Assembly (NCBI RefSeq): GCF_000829515.1
Contig: NZ_JXRR01000017.1
Location: 186,001-250,000, forward strand
Direction: 5' to 3'
From: Jeotgalibacillus campisalis
GTDB taxonomy: Bacteria > Bacillota > Bacilli > Bacillales > Jeotgalibacillaceae
DNA: 64,000 bases
This document shows positions 57,154 to 64,000 of the stretch, one piece after another; position 1 is the stretch's first letter, and each line of letters opens with the position of its first letter. The notes beneath the pieces were generated by a model. The model was not told the origin of the DNA. It made no database searches and saw only the letters and a program-made list of their open reading frames with translations. The position numbers were made by a program, and so were the translations under genes.

Positions 57154-58619
57154 TACGTATAGACCTCCCTATAACTCAGCGTCGCTTTTGTCCTGTCAGC
57201 AGGAGCGTAAAGAAGAGTATGTTTTCCAGGAGCGACCCCGAAAAAATCTGCTCCAAAATCTTTTATCTCATTCACTTCTTCCCCGTTGATCATGCATTTG
57301 GACCGTTCAAAATCTATGTCTATAATGTCACCGGGATTTGCAATGATGAAAGGATCTGTATCAGGCACTTCATTGATCTTATCAATAGCCAAACGATAAA
57401 ATTCAATTTTGGGAACTGGCAGATTACCCGACTTTCCAGCGTGAAGCTGTACTTGAGACACCGGCTGGTTGTATCGGTTTTCAGTATCTATATATGGTTG
57501 AGGGCGATATCGCGTGTGATGTTCTGACGTCCTCTGATTAACCATCGCAATATACGCTTTCCACACGTTACCGATCCTTTCGACTTGCAGCAGACCGGCG
57601 AAGTTGTTCCAAGCCCGTCCCGTTTCAGATGCGTAACTTACCAATACTTGTTGACTGCTGCCGTTTACTAAGATGACTTCAGCCCGATTCCCGGATGACC
57701 CTCCGCCTACCTTTTTCATCGCGACTTTTACAACGGTATTGCCTACATCATCTTTCAAGTACATTTCTGCACGTCCATATCCGCCCGATATGGTTGGCAG
57801 TTTAATTCTGCATTCAGCCCGAAAATCTTGTAATGGACTCGAGGGGATTAAGCGTTTCGTTGCGGGTCCATGCCAGTTAGGACCTGTGCCGTAGTCTGAT
57901 ACCACGAACGCACCATTCTCGGTTGTAAATCCACCATCAACATTTCCCCCATCAACACCAGTACCGGCTGTGGTCCAACCGATTTGACTATTTAAATCAT
58001 CGGATAGCACTCGTTGGAATCGTTCAACAATCTGTTGACCAATATCTTGCGGGCATCCAATGCGCATGTATGAATCGCTAAAATCATTATAGAAATCTAA
58101 ATGAGTGATCGGCTGCAGGACCTCAACCTTTAAAATCGGTTTTAGCTCTCTCGATCCGTTATTGATCACGAAGAAAGTTCCGTTTTCTGATTGAAGTTTC
58201 TTATTCAAACCATATTTATAAGGCTTAGGGCAAAAGAAATTAATCGCAACCTTATGAAATCCCTTCACCTCATATAATTCTTCTGTAGATTCTGGCACAC
58301 CAAAATAAACCCTGTCCTTTTCATCATCGAAGATTAAAGGTGAGGGTTTATATACATGCAGTTCACGATTTATATCCTCTATCTGCTTCCGGAGGGATTC
58401 AGCATCACCTGCCGCAATAAGACCGATTACCCTGATTGTACGTGGATCTTCTAAAACGTCATTTAATTGGACACCAGGAATACCTGGCGTTCTTTGTGTT
58501 TCCAATGATCTATTTGTAACGCCTCGACCAAGAACGTCTACTATGATCATTTTGGTGCTTAAATCAAAGTTATTAAATAAAATAGGGAATCTCCTGATGT
58601 CGTCTTGATAAGAAAACAC
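57153..58619 (-). CDS. Distal tail protein (Dit)
   Basis: A 488-residue Sipho_tail protein. The N-terminal ~150 residues are the Dit ring domain (FNNFDLSTKMIIVDVLGRG, TPGIPGVQL, INFFCPKPYKYG). A large insertion of about 200 residues (about 215-400) resembles a concanavalin-like carbohydrate-binding domain (EVILVNGSSQQVLVSYASETGRAWNNF), and the C-terminal part (ANPGDIIDIDFERSKCMINGEEV) completes the Dit fold. It is thus an evolved Dit, possibly binding host sugar. GTG start with AAGGAGGG upstream. Confidence 0.9.
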   Translation of the reverse strand: MFSYQDDIRRFPILFNNFDLSTKMIIVDVLGRGVTNRSLETQRTPGIPGVQLNDVLEDPRTIRVIGLIAAGDAESLRKQIEDINRELHVYKPSPLIFDDEKDRVYFGVPESTEELYEVKGFHKVAINFFCPKPYKYGLNKKLQSENGTFFVINNGSRELKPILKVEVLQPITHLDFYNDFSDSYMRIGCPQDIGQQIVERFQRVLSDDLNSQIGWTTAGTGVDGGNVDGGFTTENGAFVVSDYGTGPNWHGPATKRLIPSSPLQDFRAECRIKLPTISGGYGRAEMYLKDDVGNTVVKVAMKKVGGGSSGNRAEVILVNGSSQQVLVSYASETGRAWNNFAGLLQVERIGNVWKAYIAMVNQRTSEHHTRYRPQPYIDTENRYNQPVSQVQLHAGKSGNLPVPKIEFYRLAIDKINEVPDTDPFIIANPGDIIDIDFERSKCMINGEEVNEIKDFGADFFGVAPGKHTLLYAPADRTKATLSYREVYT

Positions 58620-58630
58620 GTAATCCCTCC

Positions 58631-61471
58631 TTACTTAGGTTTTTTCCAATCGATGTTCCGTTCTTGTATCTCGGTCACATCGTCTACAACATATTCAGCC
58701 ATCACTCGACCATCTACTGTTACAAGTCGGATGATTTCACGTGTCTGTTGATTTTCAGGTGATGTTGTAGTTGTTCCAAGCGTACCCTCGTGTTTCACAC
58801 GTAGCTCAACATCCAGCGAGTTTTCAATGTCTTGTTTTAGTGCATCGATTTGCCAGCCTGAGTCCACCGCATTCATACCGATGTCAAAGGCTACATTTCT
58901 TTTTGGTGCGATATTATCAATCACAGCAGAACCTAAGCTTGCAGCTGTTTTCGCCACTTTGCTACCCATAGAAGCGATACCATTTACTAAGCCCTGGCCA
59001 TTATACATTCCGAGTTTGTGTGTTTCTCTCGAAGGTGAATGCGTATCGGTTTTCCATGAAATCGCGTCCATAATATTGCCAGCTACTGTTGAAGCTGCAT
59101 CCCAGACCGCCGCTGCCATCGATCCAATTCCGTTAATCAGGCCTTGAATGATGTCTTTACCAATCTGTAGCAAGTCGATTCCCTCAAAGGTGCTGACAAT
59201 GGTATCCATGATATTTGAAGCGGTATCTTTTATGGTGGTCCAAGCTGTCTCCCAGTCACCTTGCAAAGCAGACATCGTCGCACTTATGATGCCAAAAACT
59301 AAATCTATCGCAATTTGGATAATACTGGTAATTAAAGACCAAGCAATTTGGACTATCCCAGAAATTAAAGGCCAGGCAACCTGAAATAAGCCAGTTATCA
59401 ATCCTATAACCATTTGGATTACGGCCCACGCCTGATTAATATAATGAGAAATCGTTTCATAAAGAAAAGTCCATGTGTTTTTCGCAACCGTAGAAATGGT
59501 ATCACCGTGAGCCGCCCAAAAATCAGCGATTCTCGAAGCGATTTGCACCACGATATCCCAGATGAAACCTAGAATTGACACGATGGCATTATAGATTAAA
59601 TCCCATGTGTTTTTTGCTGCTGTATAGAAAGTTTGCTGATTAGCCGACCACCACGAGGACAGGGCAGAAAAAATGCTCATTGCCAACTCAGAAATAAAGG
59701 TGACGATCGCTGTAAAGGCTTCTTTTATTGCATTCCAGGCATTAATCAGGGCATTTCTGAAGTTTTCGTTTTCATTCCACAATCTAATAAAGACCGGAAT
59801 CATCAACAAAAGAGCAGCTATCGCAATTCCGATCGGTCCTGCCAATAAAGCAATACCGGCGCGCAATAGGTTAAAACCGGTAAGTAAAAATGGGAATCTT
59901 GCACCTAAACTCGCCATCGTTGCCCCGAAATTTACGAATAACCCCTTTATAAAGGTGATAGCTGGACCGACACTCTTCATGATTGCCCCACCTAAACCCG
60001 AAAAAGCGACTCGTATCCCGACAATTAACGGAATAAGGGCAATTAGAGCGCCACTAATAACAAAACCTATCCCTATCAGGGTACCGATCACACGGTTGGA
60101 TTCCATCATGGCATTTGTCCACTCTAAGAATCGGTTGACAAGATTCAGCAGGTAAGCGCCAATCGGTGCTAATCCAATACCTAAATTCACAAGAAACGTA
60201 ATCAAATTGCCGATAAAGCTGATCACTTGTGGGCCGCTTTCATTCACATACGCAAGAAAAGTTTGAAATCCGTTATTTGTTCCGAGTGCAGCTGCCCATT
60301 CTTTAAAACGAGCCATCAATCCTACCAGATTATCCATCATGCCGGATGCGGAGGTGCTGAATCCTGCAAATAAGTATATAATTCCTGCGATTGCATCCCG
60401 AAAGATCGATCTGATCTTCGGCATGTTTTCATTTACGTAATCTACAAATTTATTGAATCCGTTCGAAGAACTCAATTTTGAGGACCATTCTTCGAATCGC
60501 TCCGACATGTTCAAAAAGCCCTCAGTTGTTGTTTTTGTCAACGGCTCAAAGGCGACCATCATATTCATAATGCCTTGTGTAATAAATCCAAATGATTTAC
60601 CCAATGTTTCAAGCAAAGGGCCACCAGTTCGATTCAATGTGTCAAAAAAAGCAGCAGCACTTTTGGATTCAAAAGACTTGTTCAGGCTGCTCATTAAATT
60701 CTCAACCGCGGTAAATGTACCTGTGAAAAGTGGATTCAGCCTTTCGAGTGATCGACCGAGTAAATCCAGACTGTCACCAAAAATGCCAATGGACTGATCT
60801 TCAAATTGCTTTGTGATCTTGCCCCATGTATCACCGAGCTTATCCATAGAATTAAGCGCTTTTGTCTGATTGCCACTTAGAGAGTTTTGAATCTGTGCCA
60901 TTTCCTCCGCGATCTTGTTTCTTTCTTTGCCTGTCGTGGCCATCGACATTTTTTCTTCAAGCTTTTTTAAATCCTCGTTCGCTTCGAATACACCTTTTAG
61001 ATTGCTGGTCATTATGGATGCAAACCCGATTCCTGCAGCACCGGCAAAACCAAAAGCAGAGCCGAGCGCAAACGTAGAACCGGCAATAGTACCAAGCATG
61101 ACACCTAAATTTCCTATAGCTCCTGTAATTGACGATATGACTGGCGCGATAATTGGACTCAGAGCCAGAAACGATCCTCCAATAGAATTACGAATGATCG
61201 TATCAAAGCTACGGATAGTCGTAGCAATACGGTCCATTGCTGATTCAAAACGATTAACCCTAGCTTCGATGGGGATAATCACCTTGTCTCGGGCTAGAGC
61301 TCTTGCTGCAACAGCGACCTGTGCAGCTTTGCGTAAAAACTCAGATATCTCAGCCCCAATCGGCTTGTCGGTACCCATTGCGGTTTTACGCACTTGGGCA
61401 TCGACTTGCTTCATCTTCGCTTGAAATTCTTTAATTCGAGCACCGATCCGAGCCATGAAGTTTTCTTGCAT
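58631..61471 (-). CDS. Tail tape measure protein
   Basis: A 946-residue protein, mainly helical. Hydrophobic segments lie at about 105-160, 415-445 and 460-560, and the middle has repeated W/F-spaced helices (NAWNAIKEAF, NTWDLIYNAI, NTWTFLYETI). The N-terminus is a coiled coil (RIGARIKEFQAKMKQVDAQVRK). No lytic domain was recognised. It sets tail length: at roughly 1.5 angstrom per residue, the tail would be about 140 nm, an estimate only. AAGGGGG lies before the ATG. Confidence 0.93.
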   Translation of the reverse strand: MQENFMARIGARIKEFQAKMKQVDAQVRKTAMGTDKPIGAEISEFLRKAAQVAVAARALARDKVIIPIEARVNRFESAMDRIATTIRSFDTIIRNSIGGSFLALSPIIAPVISSITGAIGNLGVMLGTIAGSTFALGSAFGFAGAAGIGFASIMTSNLKGVFEANEDLKKLEEKMSMATTGKERNKIAEEMAQIQNSLSGNQTKALNSMDKLGDTWGKITKQFEDQSIGIFGDSLDLLGRSLERLNPLFTGTFTAVENLMSSLNKSFESKSAAAFFDTLNRTGGPLLETLGKSFGFITQGIMNMMVAFEPLTKTTTEGFLNMSERFEEWSSKLSSSNGFNKFVDYVNENMPKIRSIFRDAIAGIIYLFAGFSTSASGMMDNLVGLMARFKEWAAALGTNNGFQTFLAYVNESGPQVISFIGNLITFLVNLGIGLAPIGAYLLNLVNRFLEWTNAMMESNRVIGTLIGIGFVISGALIALIPLIVGIRVAFSGLGGAIMKSVGPAITFIKGLFVNFGATMASLGARFPFLLTGFNLLRAGIALLAGPIGIAIAALLLMIPVFIRLWNENENFRNALINAWNAIKEAFTAIVTFISELAMSIFSALSSWWSANQQTFYTAAKNTWDLIYNAIVSILGFIWDIVVQIASRIADFWAAHGDTISTVAKNTWTFLYETISHYINQAWAVIQMVIGLITGLFQVAWPLISGIVQIAWSLITSIIQIAIDLVFGIISATMSALQGDWETAWTTIKDTASNIMDTIVSTFEGIDLLQIGKDIIQGLINGIGSMAAAVWDAASTVAGNIMDAISWKTDTHSPSRETHKLGMYNGQGLVNGIASMGSKVAKTAASLGSAVIDNIAPKRNVAFDIGMNAVDSGWQIDALKQDIENSLDVELRVKHEGTLGTTTTSPENQQTREIIRLVTVDGRVMAEYVVDDVTEIQERNIDWKKPK

Positions 61472-61489
61472 ACAATTTCCCCCTTTCGT

Positions 61490-61828
61490 TTATTCTGGCA
61501 TCTGATAGGATGACATGGCTTTTTTCATGCGGTTATAACGTGATTTATCTATTGGCGCCTTTACTTCCTGACGCTGATATTGTAAGGACCCTTTCTCAAG
61601 CTCTCTACGTGCTTTCTGAGCGTCGAAAAGCTTTTTGGCTGTCGTACCCTTCTTATTCGCGGCGATCGCGTTCATCATCGCGCCTTTACTCATATTTTCA
61701 AGCTGATCGATCTCTCTCATGTGAGCGCCTTTTAATTTGGCTTTATATTCACTCATTGTCCAGGCGCCGATCACATCTTCGTCATATACACCGAGGTAAC
61801 GAGCGCATAACTCGTATACCTTCAGCAT
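61490..61828 (-). CDS. Tail assembly chaperone, second part (gpT-like), made by frameshift
   Basis: The frame encodes about 112 residues from its first ATG (MLKVYELCARYLGVYDEDVIGAWTM...), ending in a basic C-terminus (KSRYNRMKKAMSSYQMPE). The frame stays open upstream well into the chaperone gene, and this ATG has no clear ribosome site. It is therefore most likely expressed as the C-terminal part of a -1 fusion with the upstream gene, as gpGT of phage lambda. It lies between the chaperone and the tape measure, as expected. Confidence 0.82.
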   Translation of the reverse strand: MLKVYELCARYLGVYDEDVIGAWTMSEYKAKLKGAHMREIDQLENMSKGAMMNAIAANKKGTTAKKLFDAQKARRELEKGSLQYQRQEVKAPIDKSRYNRMKKAMSSYQMPE

Positions 61829-61830
61829 GT

Positions 61831-62298
61831 CTATGCCGTTTTCTTTTTCGTTTCGAGAAGTTCTGTTCTGCTGTCTTTCATTCGCTGAACGTATTTCTCC
61901 ATTTGAGCCTTTTCCTTCTCGTCCTTCGCGAACTCCGGAGCCACTTCGAGATCCTTCCAATATTTCTTCGCTTGTAGCTTGAAAAAACCCGAGTTATCCA
62001 TTGCGATAAAAGCTTCTTTAAACAGCTGCTCTGTATCGTCATCCTTATCAATGACATCCATTAAGGCTTCTTCAATATCAGCACGAATCGGACGGTCTTT
62101 CAGGTGGTTAACAGCACAATCCCAAAAACCAATCAGGCCTTCATGGTCAAAATTAAGTAGCTTCTCATAAATGTTGTTAATGCCAGAAGATTTATTGCCG
62201 TCTTTATCCTCGCCGTAATATTTATCCTTCGCCAAGCTGTTAAATTTAAAAGTAACCTTCGATTCGTAATCTTTACCGTTCACATTAAGAATAGGCAT
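61831..62298 (-). CDS. Tail assembly chaperone (gpG-like)
   Basis: A 155-residue soluble protein (MPILNVNGKDYESKVTFKFNSLAKDKYY...), helical after a short beta N-terminus, with a charged C-terminus ending LLETKKKTA. Proteins of this type coat the tape measure during tail assembly. The ATG at 62296-62298 has GGAGG eight bases upstream; an earlier in-frame start is less well placed. Confidence 0.85.
   Translation of the reverse strand: MPILNVNGKDYESKVTFKFNSLAKDKYYGEDKDGNKSSGINNIYEKLLNFDHEGLIGFWDCAVNHLKDRPIRADIEEALMDVIDKDDDTEQLFKEAFIAMDNSGFFKLQAKKYWKDLEVAPEFAKDEKEKAQMEKYVQRMKDSRTELLETKKKTA
61843..61849 (-). other. Probable -1 ribosomal frameshift site
   Basis: Just before the chaperone stop the message reads ACG AAA AAG AAA. 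Slipping back one base on G-AAA-AAG moves ribosomes into the gpT-like frame, giving a fusion of about 269 residues. The heptamer is not a perfect X-XXY-YYZ site, so the exact slip position is uncertain. Confidence 0.6.
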
Positions 62299-62334
62299 GT
62301 ATGATTCCTCCGTTTTCATTTAATAAATTCATAA

Positions 62335-62363
62335 TAAAAAGGACGAGATATGCTCTCGCCCTT
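62335..62363 (-). terminator. Terminator/attenuator after the major tail protein gene
   Basis: On the minus strand AAGG-CGAGA pairs with TCTCG-CCTT (one G-U) around GCATA, followed by TTTTATT. Such partial terminators often keep the major tail protein in excess. Confidence 0.75.
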
Positions 62364-62367
62364 CTAG

Positions 62368-62892
62368 TTATCCTGCTGGTGCTTCTGAAGTTTGATTCGG
62401 AAATGATCCTGTTGTTTCTCCTGGTGCCTCAAAACCATATTGAGCGAACTGGATAAGATCTGCAGGAAGTTCCGGCAGCTCTCCTTTTTGAGATTGCAAC
62501 ATAACTGGCAGAGAGGTCGAAACTTCAACAAATCCATCAGTAGGCTCAGATGATTCAATGTTTTCGATAATGGTATAAGCGAAACGAGCGTCATGCTTGT
62601 CATTCGCATTCAGCTTCGTGTTAACCCTCCACACCTTCAATGTTTCTTCGTTGTCATAAGCATCCTCAAGAGCTGTTTGACCGTTATCTCCAACCTCCGA
62701 GTAAAAGGTAAGTTCAAACGTCTCTGACTTGGGACCATAACCTAATACACGTCCGAATTTTGTCTGTTCATCAACCATAGACTGTTCACGGTTATGATTA
62801 CCTTCTGTTTGGTGACCAATCGCAAGTGGAGGCGCGCCGATTGCTGCTGTTACACGTTGCACTAAATAAATAATGTCTTTTCCTTGTTCCAT
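62368..62892 (-). CDS. Major tail protein (TP901-1 type)
   Basis: A 174-residue protein (MEQGKDIIYLVQRVTAAIGAPPLAIGHQTEGNHNREQSMVDEQTKFG...), a beta-rich tail tube subunit matching the TP901-1-type major tail protein pattern, with RSTxTxxxx-like VRVLGYGPKSETFELTFYSEVGD. The ATG at 62890-62892 has AAAGGAG eight bases upstream. Its place between the tail terminator and the chaperone genes is standard. Confidence 0.88.
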   Translation of the reverse strand: MEQGKDIIYLVQRVTAAIGAPPLAIGHQTEGNHNREQSMVDEQTKFGRVLGYGPKSETFELTFYSEVGDNGQTALEDAYDNEETLKVWRVNTKLNANDKHDARFAYTIIENIESSEPTDGFVEVSTSLPVMLQSQKGELPELPADLIQFAQYGFEAPGETTGSFPNQTSEAPAG

Positions 62893-62906
62893 TCTCTTCA
62901 CTCCTT

Positions 62907-63308
62907 TTATTTAATCCAGAATTTCAACCGTATGACCCCGTGATAGGTTTTGCCATCAATGTCATCAAACACCTGTGTCCTCGGTTCATCCATTTTGACA
63001 ATAGAAAAACCACCGTCTAATACCAGTGGTTGAGCATACAGTAATTTAATTGCGGCATTGATAATGTCGTAGCTTTGTTTTTTACCCATCGCTTCAGACC
63101 AGGTATGGATCACAAGTGAAACTTCTTCTCCATAAGATGTCTTGTTTGAGAATGGTTCTGAAATCGGCTCTCCTACCCGGATATACGGTTTAGGTTGATC
63201 GGCTGGCACATGGTCGAACACTCCTGTGACTAATGAGGATAACGCTCCACCGTTCAGCCTTTTAAATACTGATACCTGCAAGGGCCATAAGGCAGTTTGT
63301 ATAGCCAT
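62907..63308 (-). CDS. Tail terminator/completion protein (DUF3168 type)
   Basis: A 133-residue protein (MAIQTALWPLQVSVFKRLNGGALSSLVTGVFDHVPADQPKPYIRVGEP...), with the DUF3168 pattern: an N-terminal helix, the phrase VFDHVPxxxxxPYIxxG, a hexameric-ring fold strand IHTWSE, and the C-terminal GVIRLKFWIK. It caps the tail tube. GGGGTGATG precedes the ATG. Confidence 0.88.
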   Translation of the reverse strand: MAIQTALWPLQVSVFKRLNGGALSSLVTGVFDHVPADQPKPYIRVGEPISEPFSNKTSYGEEVSLVIHTWSEAMGKKQSYDIINAAIKLLYAQPLVLDGGFSIVKMDEPRTQVFDDIDGKTYHGVIRLKFWIK

Positions 63309-63312
63309 CACA

Positions 63313-63747
63313 TCACCCCAATTTCTTTATCTCACGTGAGAAGTATCTGCGCCCTTTATCTACAGATGGAAACCAAAATGGTTGCGCGTGCATCCCTCGC
63401 GTGAATACCCATCGATTTAATTTATCGGACCAGTAGACCCACGGTGTTTTTCTTCCGTCTCCACCCTCAGCATAAATGCCAGTGCCAAACTCCACATACA
63501 CTGCGTAGTGAGCTCCTACCTCGACTGTACAGGACAACCCATCCATACTGCTGTAAAAGGTAATGGACTGCCTTAAATGACCGCCATCTATTTCACCAAC
63601 CGGCGACATAGCCACCGCATTGTTATAGATGATCATTCCTGTTTCTTGGACAATCTCTCTTACACGCTTTAGAATCTCGTCACCGAATTCTTTTAAAGCG
63701 CGCTGCATCAATTTATTACCTACTTGAACCTGTCCGTTTCTAGCCAC
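63313..63747 (-). CDS. HK97 gp10-like head-tail joining protein
   Basis: A 144-residue protein of the HK97-gp10 family: an N-terminal helical part (ALKEFGDEILKRVREIVQETGMIIYNNA) then PVGEIDGGHLRQSITF and HYAVYVEFGTGIYAEGG, where GTG-I/A is the family hallmark, ending QPFWFPSVDKGRRYF. It starts with GTG overlapping the preceding gene and ends four bases before the tail terminator start. Confidence 0.9.
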   Translation of the reverse strand: MARNGQVQVGNKLMQRALKEFGDEILKRVREIVQETGMIIYNNAVAMSPVGEIDGGHLRQSITFYSSMDGLSCTVEVGAHYAVYVEFGTGIYAEGGDGRKTPWVYWSDKLNRWVFTRGMHAQPFWFPSVDKGRRYFSREIKKLG

Positions 63748-64000
63748 CTGGACTCACCAACTTAAGAGGCACCTTCATGATTTCGTTCTGGCCACCTTGA
63801 TCCATTGGCTTGCTCACAACCTCATACGTATCGCCCTCACATACGACACGCATGCCAGGCGTAATGTCGGTTCGGTAAGGGTAGTAAAGATTGCGGTCAA
63901 AAGGATGCTGCAGTTGTTGAGCTTGATAGATTTCATTTGATGATGGTGTGTCGAGAAAACCTTCGTCTACGTCACGAGTGACCCAACCGCCGGACCCGGG
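63740..64000 (-). CDS. Phage head closure (head-tail adaptor) protein, C-terminal part
   Basis: The gene enters from the right edge. The 86 residues visible (…GWVTRDVDEGFLDTPSSNEIYQAQQLQHPFDRNLYYPYRTDITPGMRVVCEGDTYEVVSKPMDQGGQNEIMKV…) fit the Phage_H_T_join/head closure family, with the GMRVxxxGxTYEVVS beta strand near its end. It overlaps the HK97 gp10-like gene start by 8 bases. The N-terminus is outside the window. Confidence 0.82.
   Translation of the reverse strand, partial: PGSGGWVTRDVDEGFLDTPSSNEIYQAQQLQHPFDRNLYYPYRTDITPGMRVVCEGDTYEVVSKPMDQGGQNEIMKVPLKLVSPGG

Larger units (their letters stand above)
46105..64000. mobile_element. Siphovirus prophage, late (tail and lysis) half; continues past right edge
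   Basis: From the radC junction to the end of the window the content is phage: lysis genes, tail-tip and tail genes, tape measure and head-tail connectors on the minus strand, in the standard siphovirus order. No sheath or baseplate wedge genes are seen, so the virion should be a non-contractile long-tailed phage. The integrase, repressor, replication, packaging and capsid genes are not here and should lie to the right. The structural genes are intact, so the prophage could be functional. Confidence 0.95.

Noticed and set aside
59673-60155. 160-codon plus-strand frame inside the tape measure gene
   Set aside because: It is an antisense frame of a long intact gene, with no ribosome site and shadow-like composition. 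The same applies to 60915-61424 and to 15143-15532 inside relA.
62364-62609. 81-codon minus-strand frame
   Set aside because: It lies in another frame of the major tail protein gene, with no ribosome site or family resemblance.

Overview
This window is chromosomal DNA from an endospore-forming Firmicute of the Bacillaceae/Planococcaceae type. The evidence is the presence of spoVB, bofC, safA, spo0B, spoIVFA/B and comN, strong AGGAGG-type ribosome binding sites, frequent TTG/GTG starts, a hisS T-box, and near-colinearity with the recD2-to-radC part of the Bacillus subtilis chromosome. It is not B. subtilis itself. An RNase E/G gene sits between rplU and spoIVFB, an ABC transporter pair sits between rarA and tcdA, BofC lacks its second domain, and the nad genes that neighbour niaR in B. 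subtilis are absent.

Positions 1-46,100 are core chromosome, mostly on the minus strand. Region by region: DNA repair and tRNA thiolation (recD2, TPR protein, mnmA, cysteine desulfurase, cymR, rarA); an ABC exporter; tcdA; a 6S RNA with its own promoter and terminator; aspS-hisS under a T-box; a secreted multi-SH3 amidase; dtd, relA, apt, recJ, lapA; secDF, comN, spoVB; yajC, tgt, queA, ruvB, ruvA (protein export, queuosine, Holliday junctions); sporulation genes bofC, a YhcN/YlaJ-type lipoprotein and safA; niaR; pheA and pheB; obgE-spo0B; the ribosomal cluster rpmA-prp-rplU with an L21-type leader; an RNase E/G gene; spoIVFB/FA; and the division/shape cluster minD-minC-mreD-mreC-mreB.

At about 46,105-46,145 the radC gene is cut. 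Only its C-terminal metal-binding domain remains next to mreB, and the rest of the window (about 17.9 kb) is the late half of a siphovirus prophage that runs off the right edge. Reading from the right edge leftwards in transcription order, it holds: a head-closure protein, an HK97 gp10-like protein, a tail terminator, the major tail protein, a G/GT-type pair of tail assembly chaperones joined by a probable -1 frameshift, the tape measure, Dit, a Tal-like protein with a beta-helix C-terminus, a BppU/pectate-lyase-like spike, two tiny XkdX-like proteins, a cargo segment, two holins and an amidase endolysin. Near the attachment site are two small plus-strand genes and a YolD-like gene whose promoter carries a textbook SOS (LexA) box.

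The most interesting part is the AT-rich cargo at about 49.3-51.4 kb between the tail-spike and lysis modules. One gene encodes a 220-residue protein with a HEPN-type R-x4-H motif (candidate RNase). A second encodes a 310-residue protein with an HELLH zinc-peptidase motif and is followed by its own terminator. This is a candidate prophage-borne defence or superinfection-exclusion cassette; that function is inference only.
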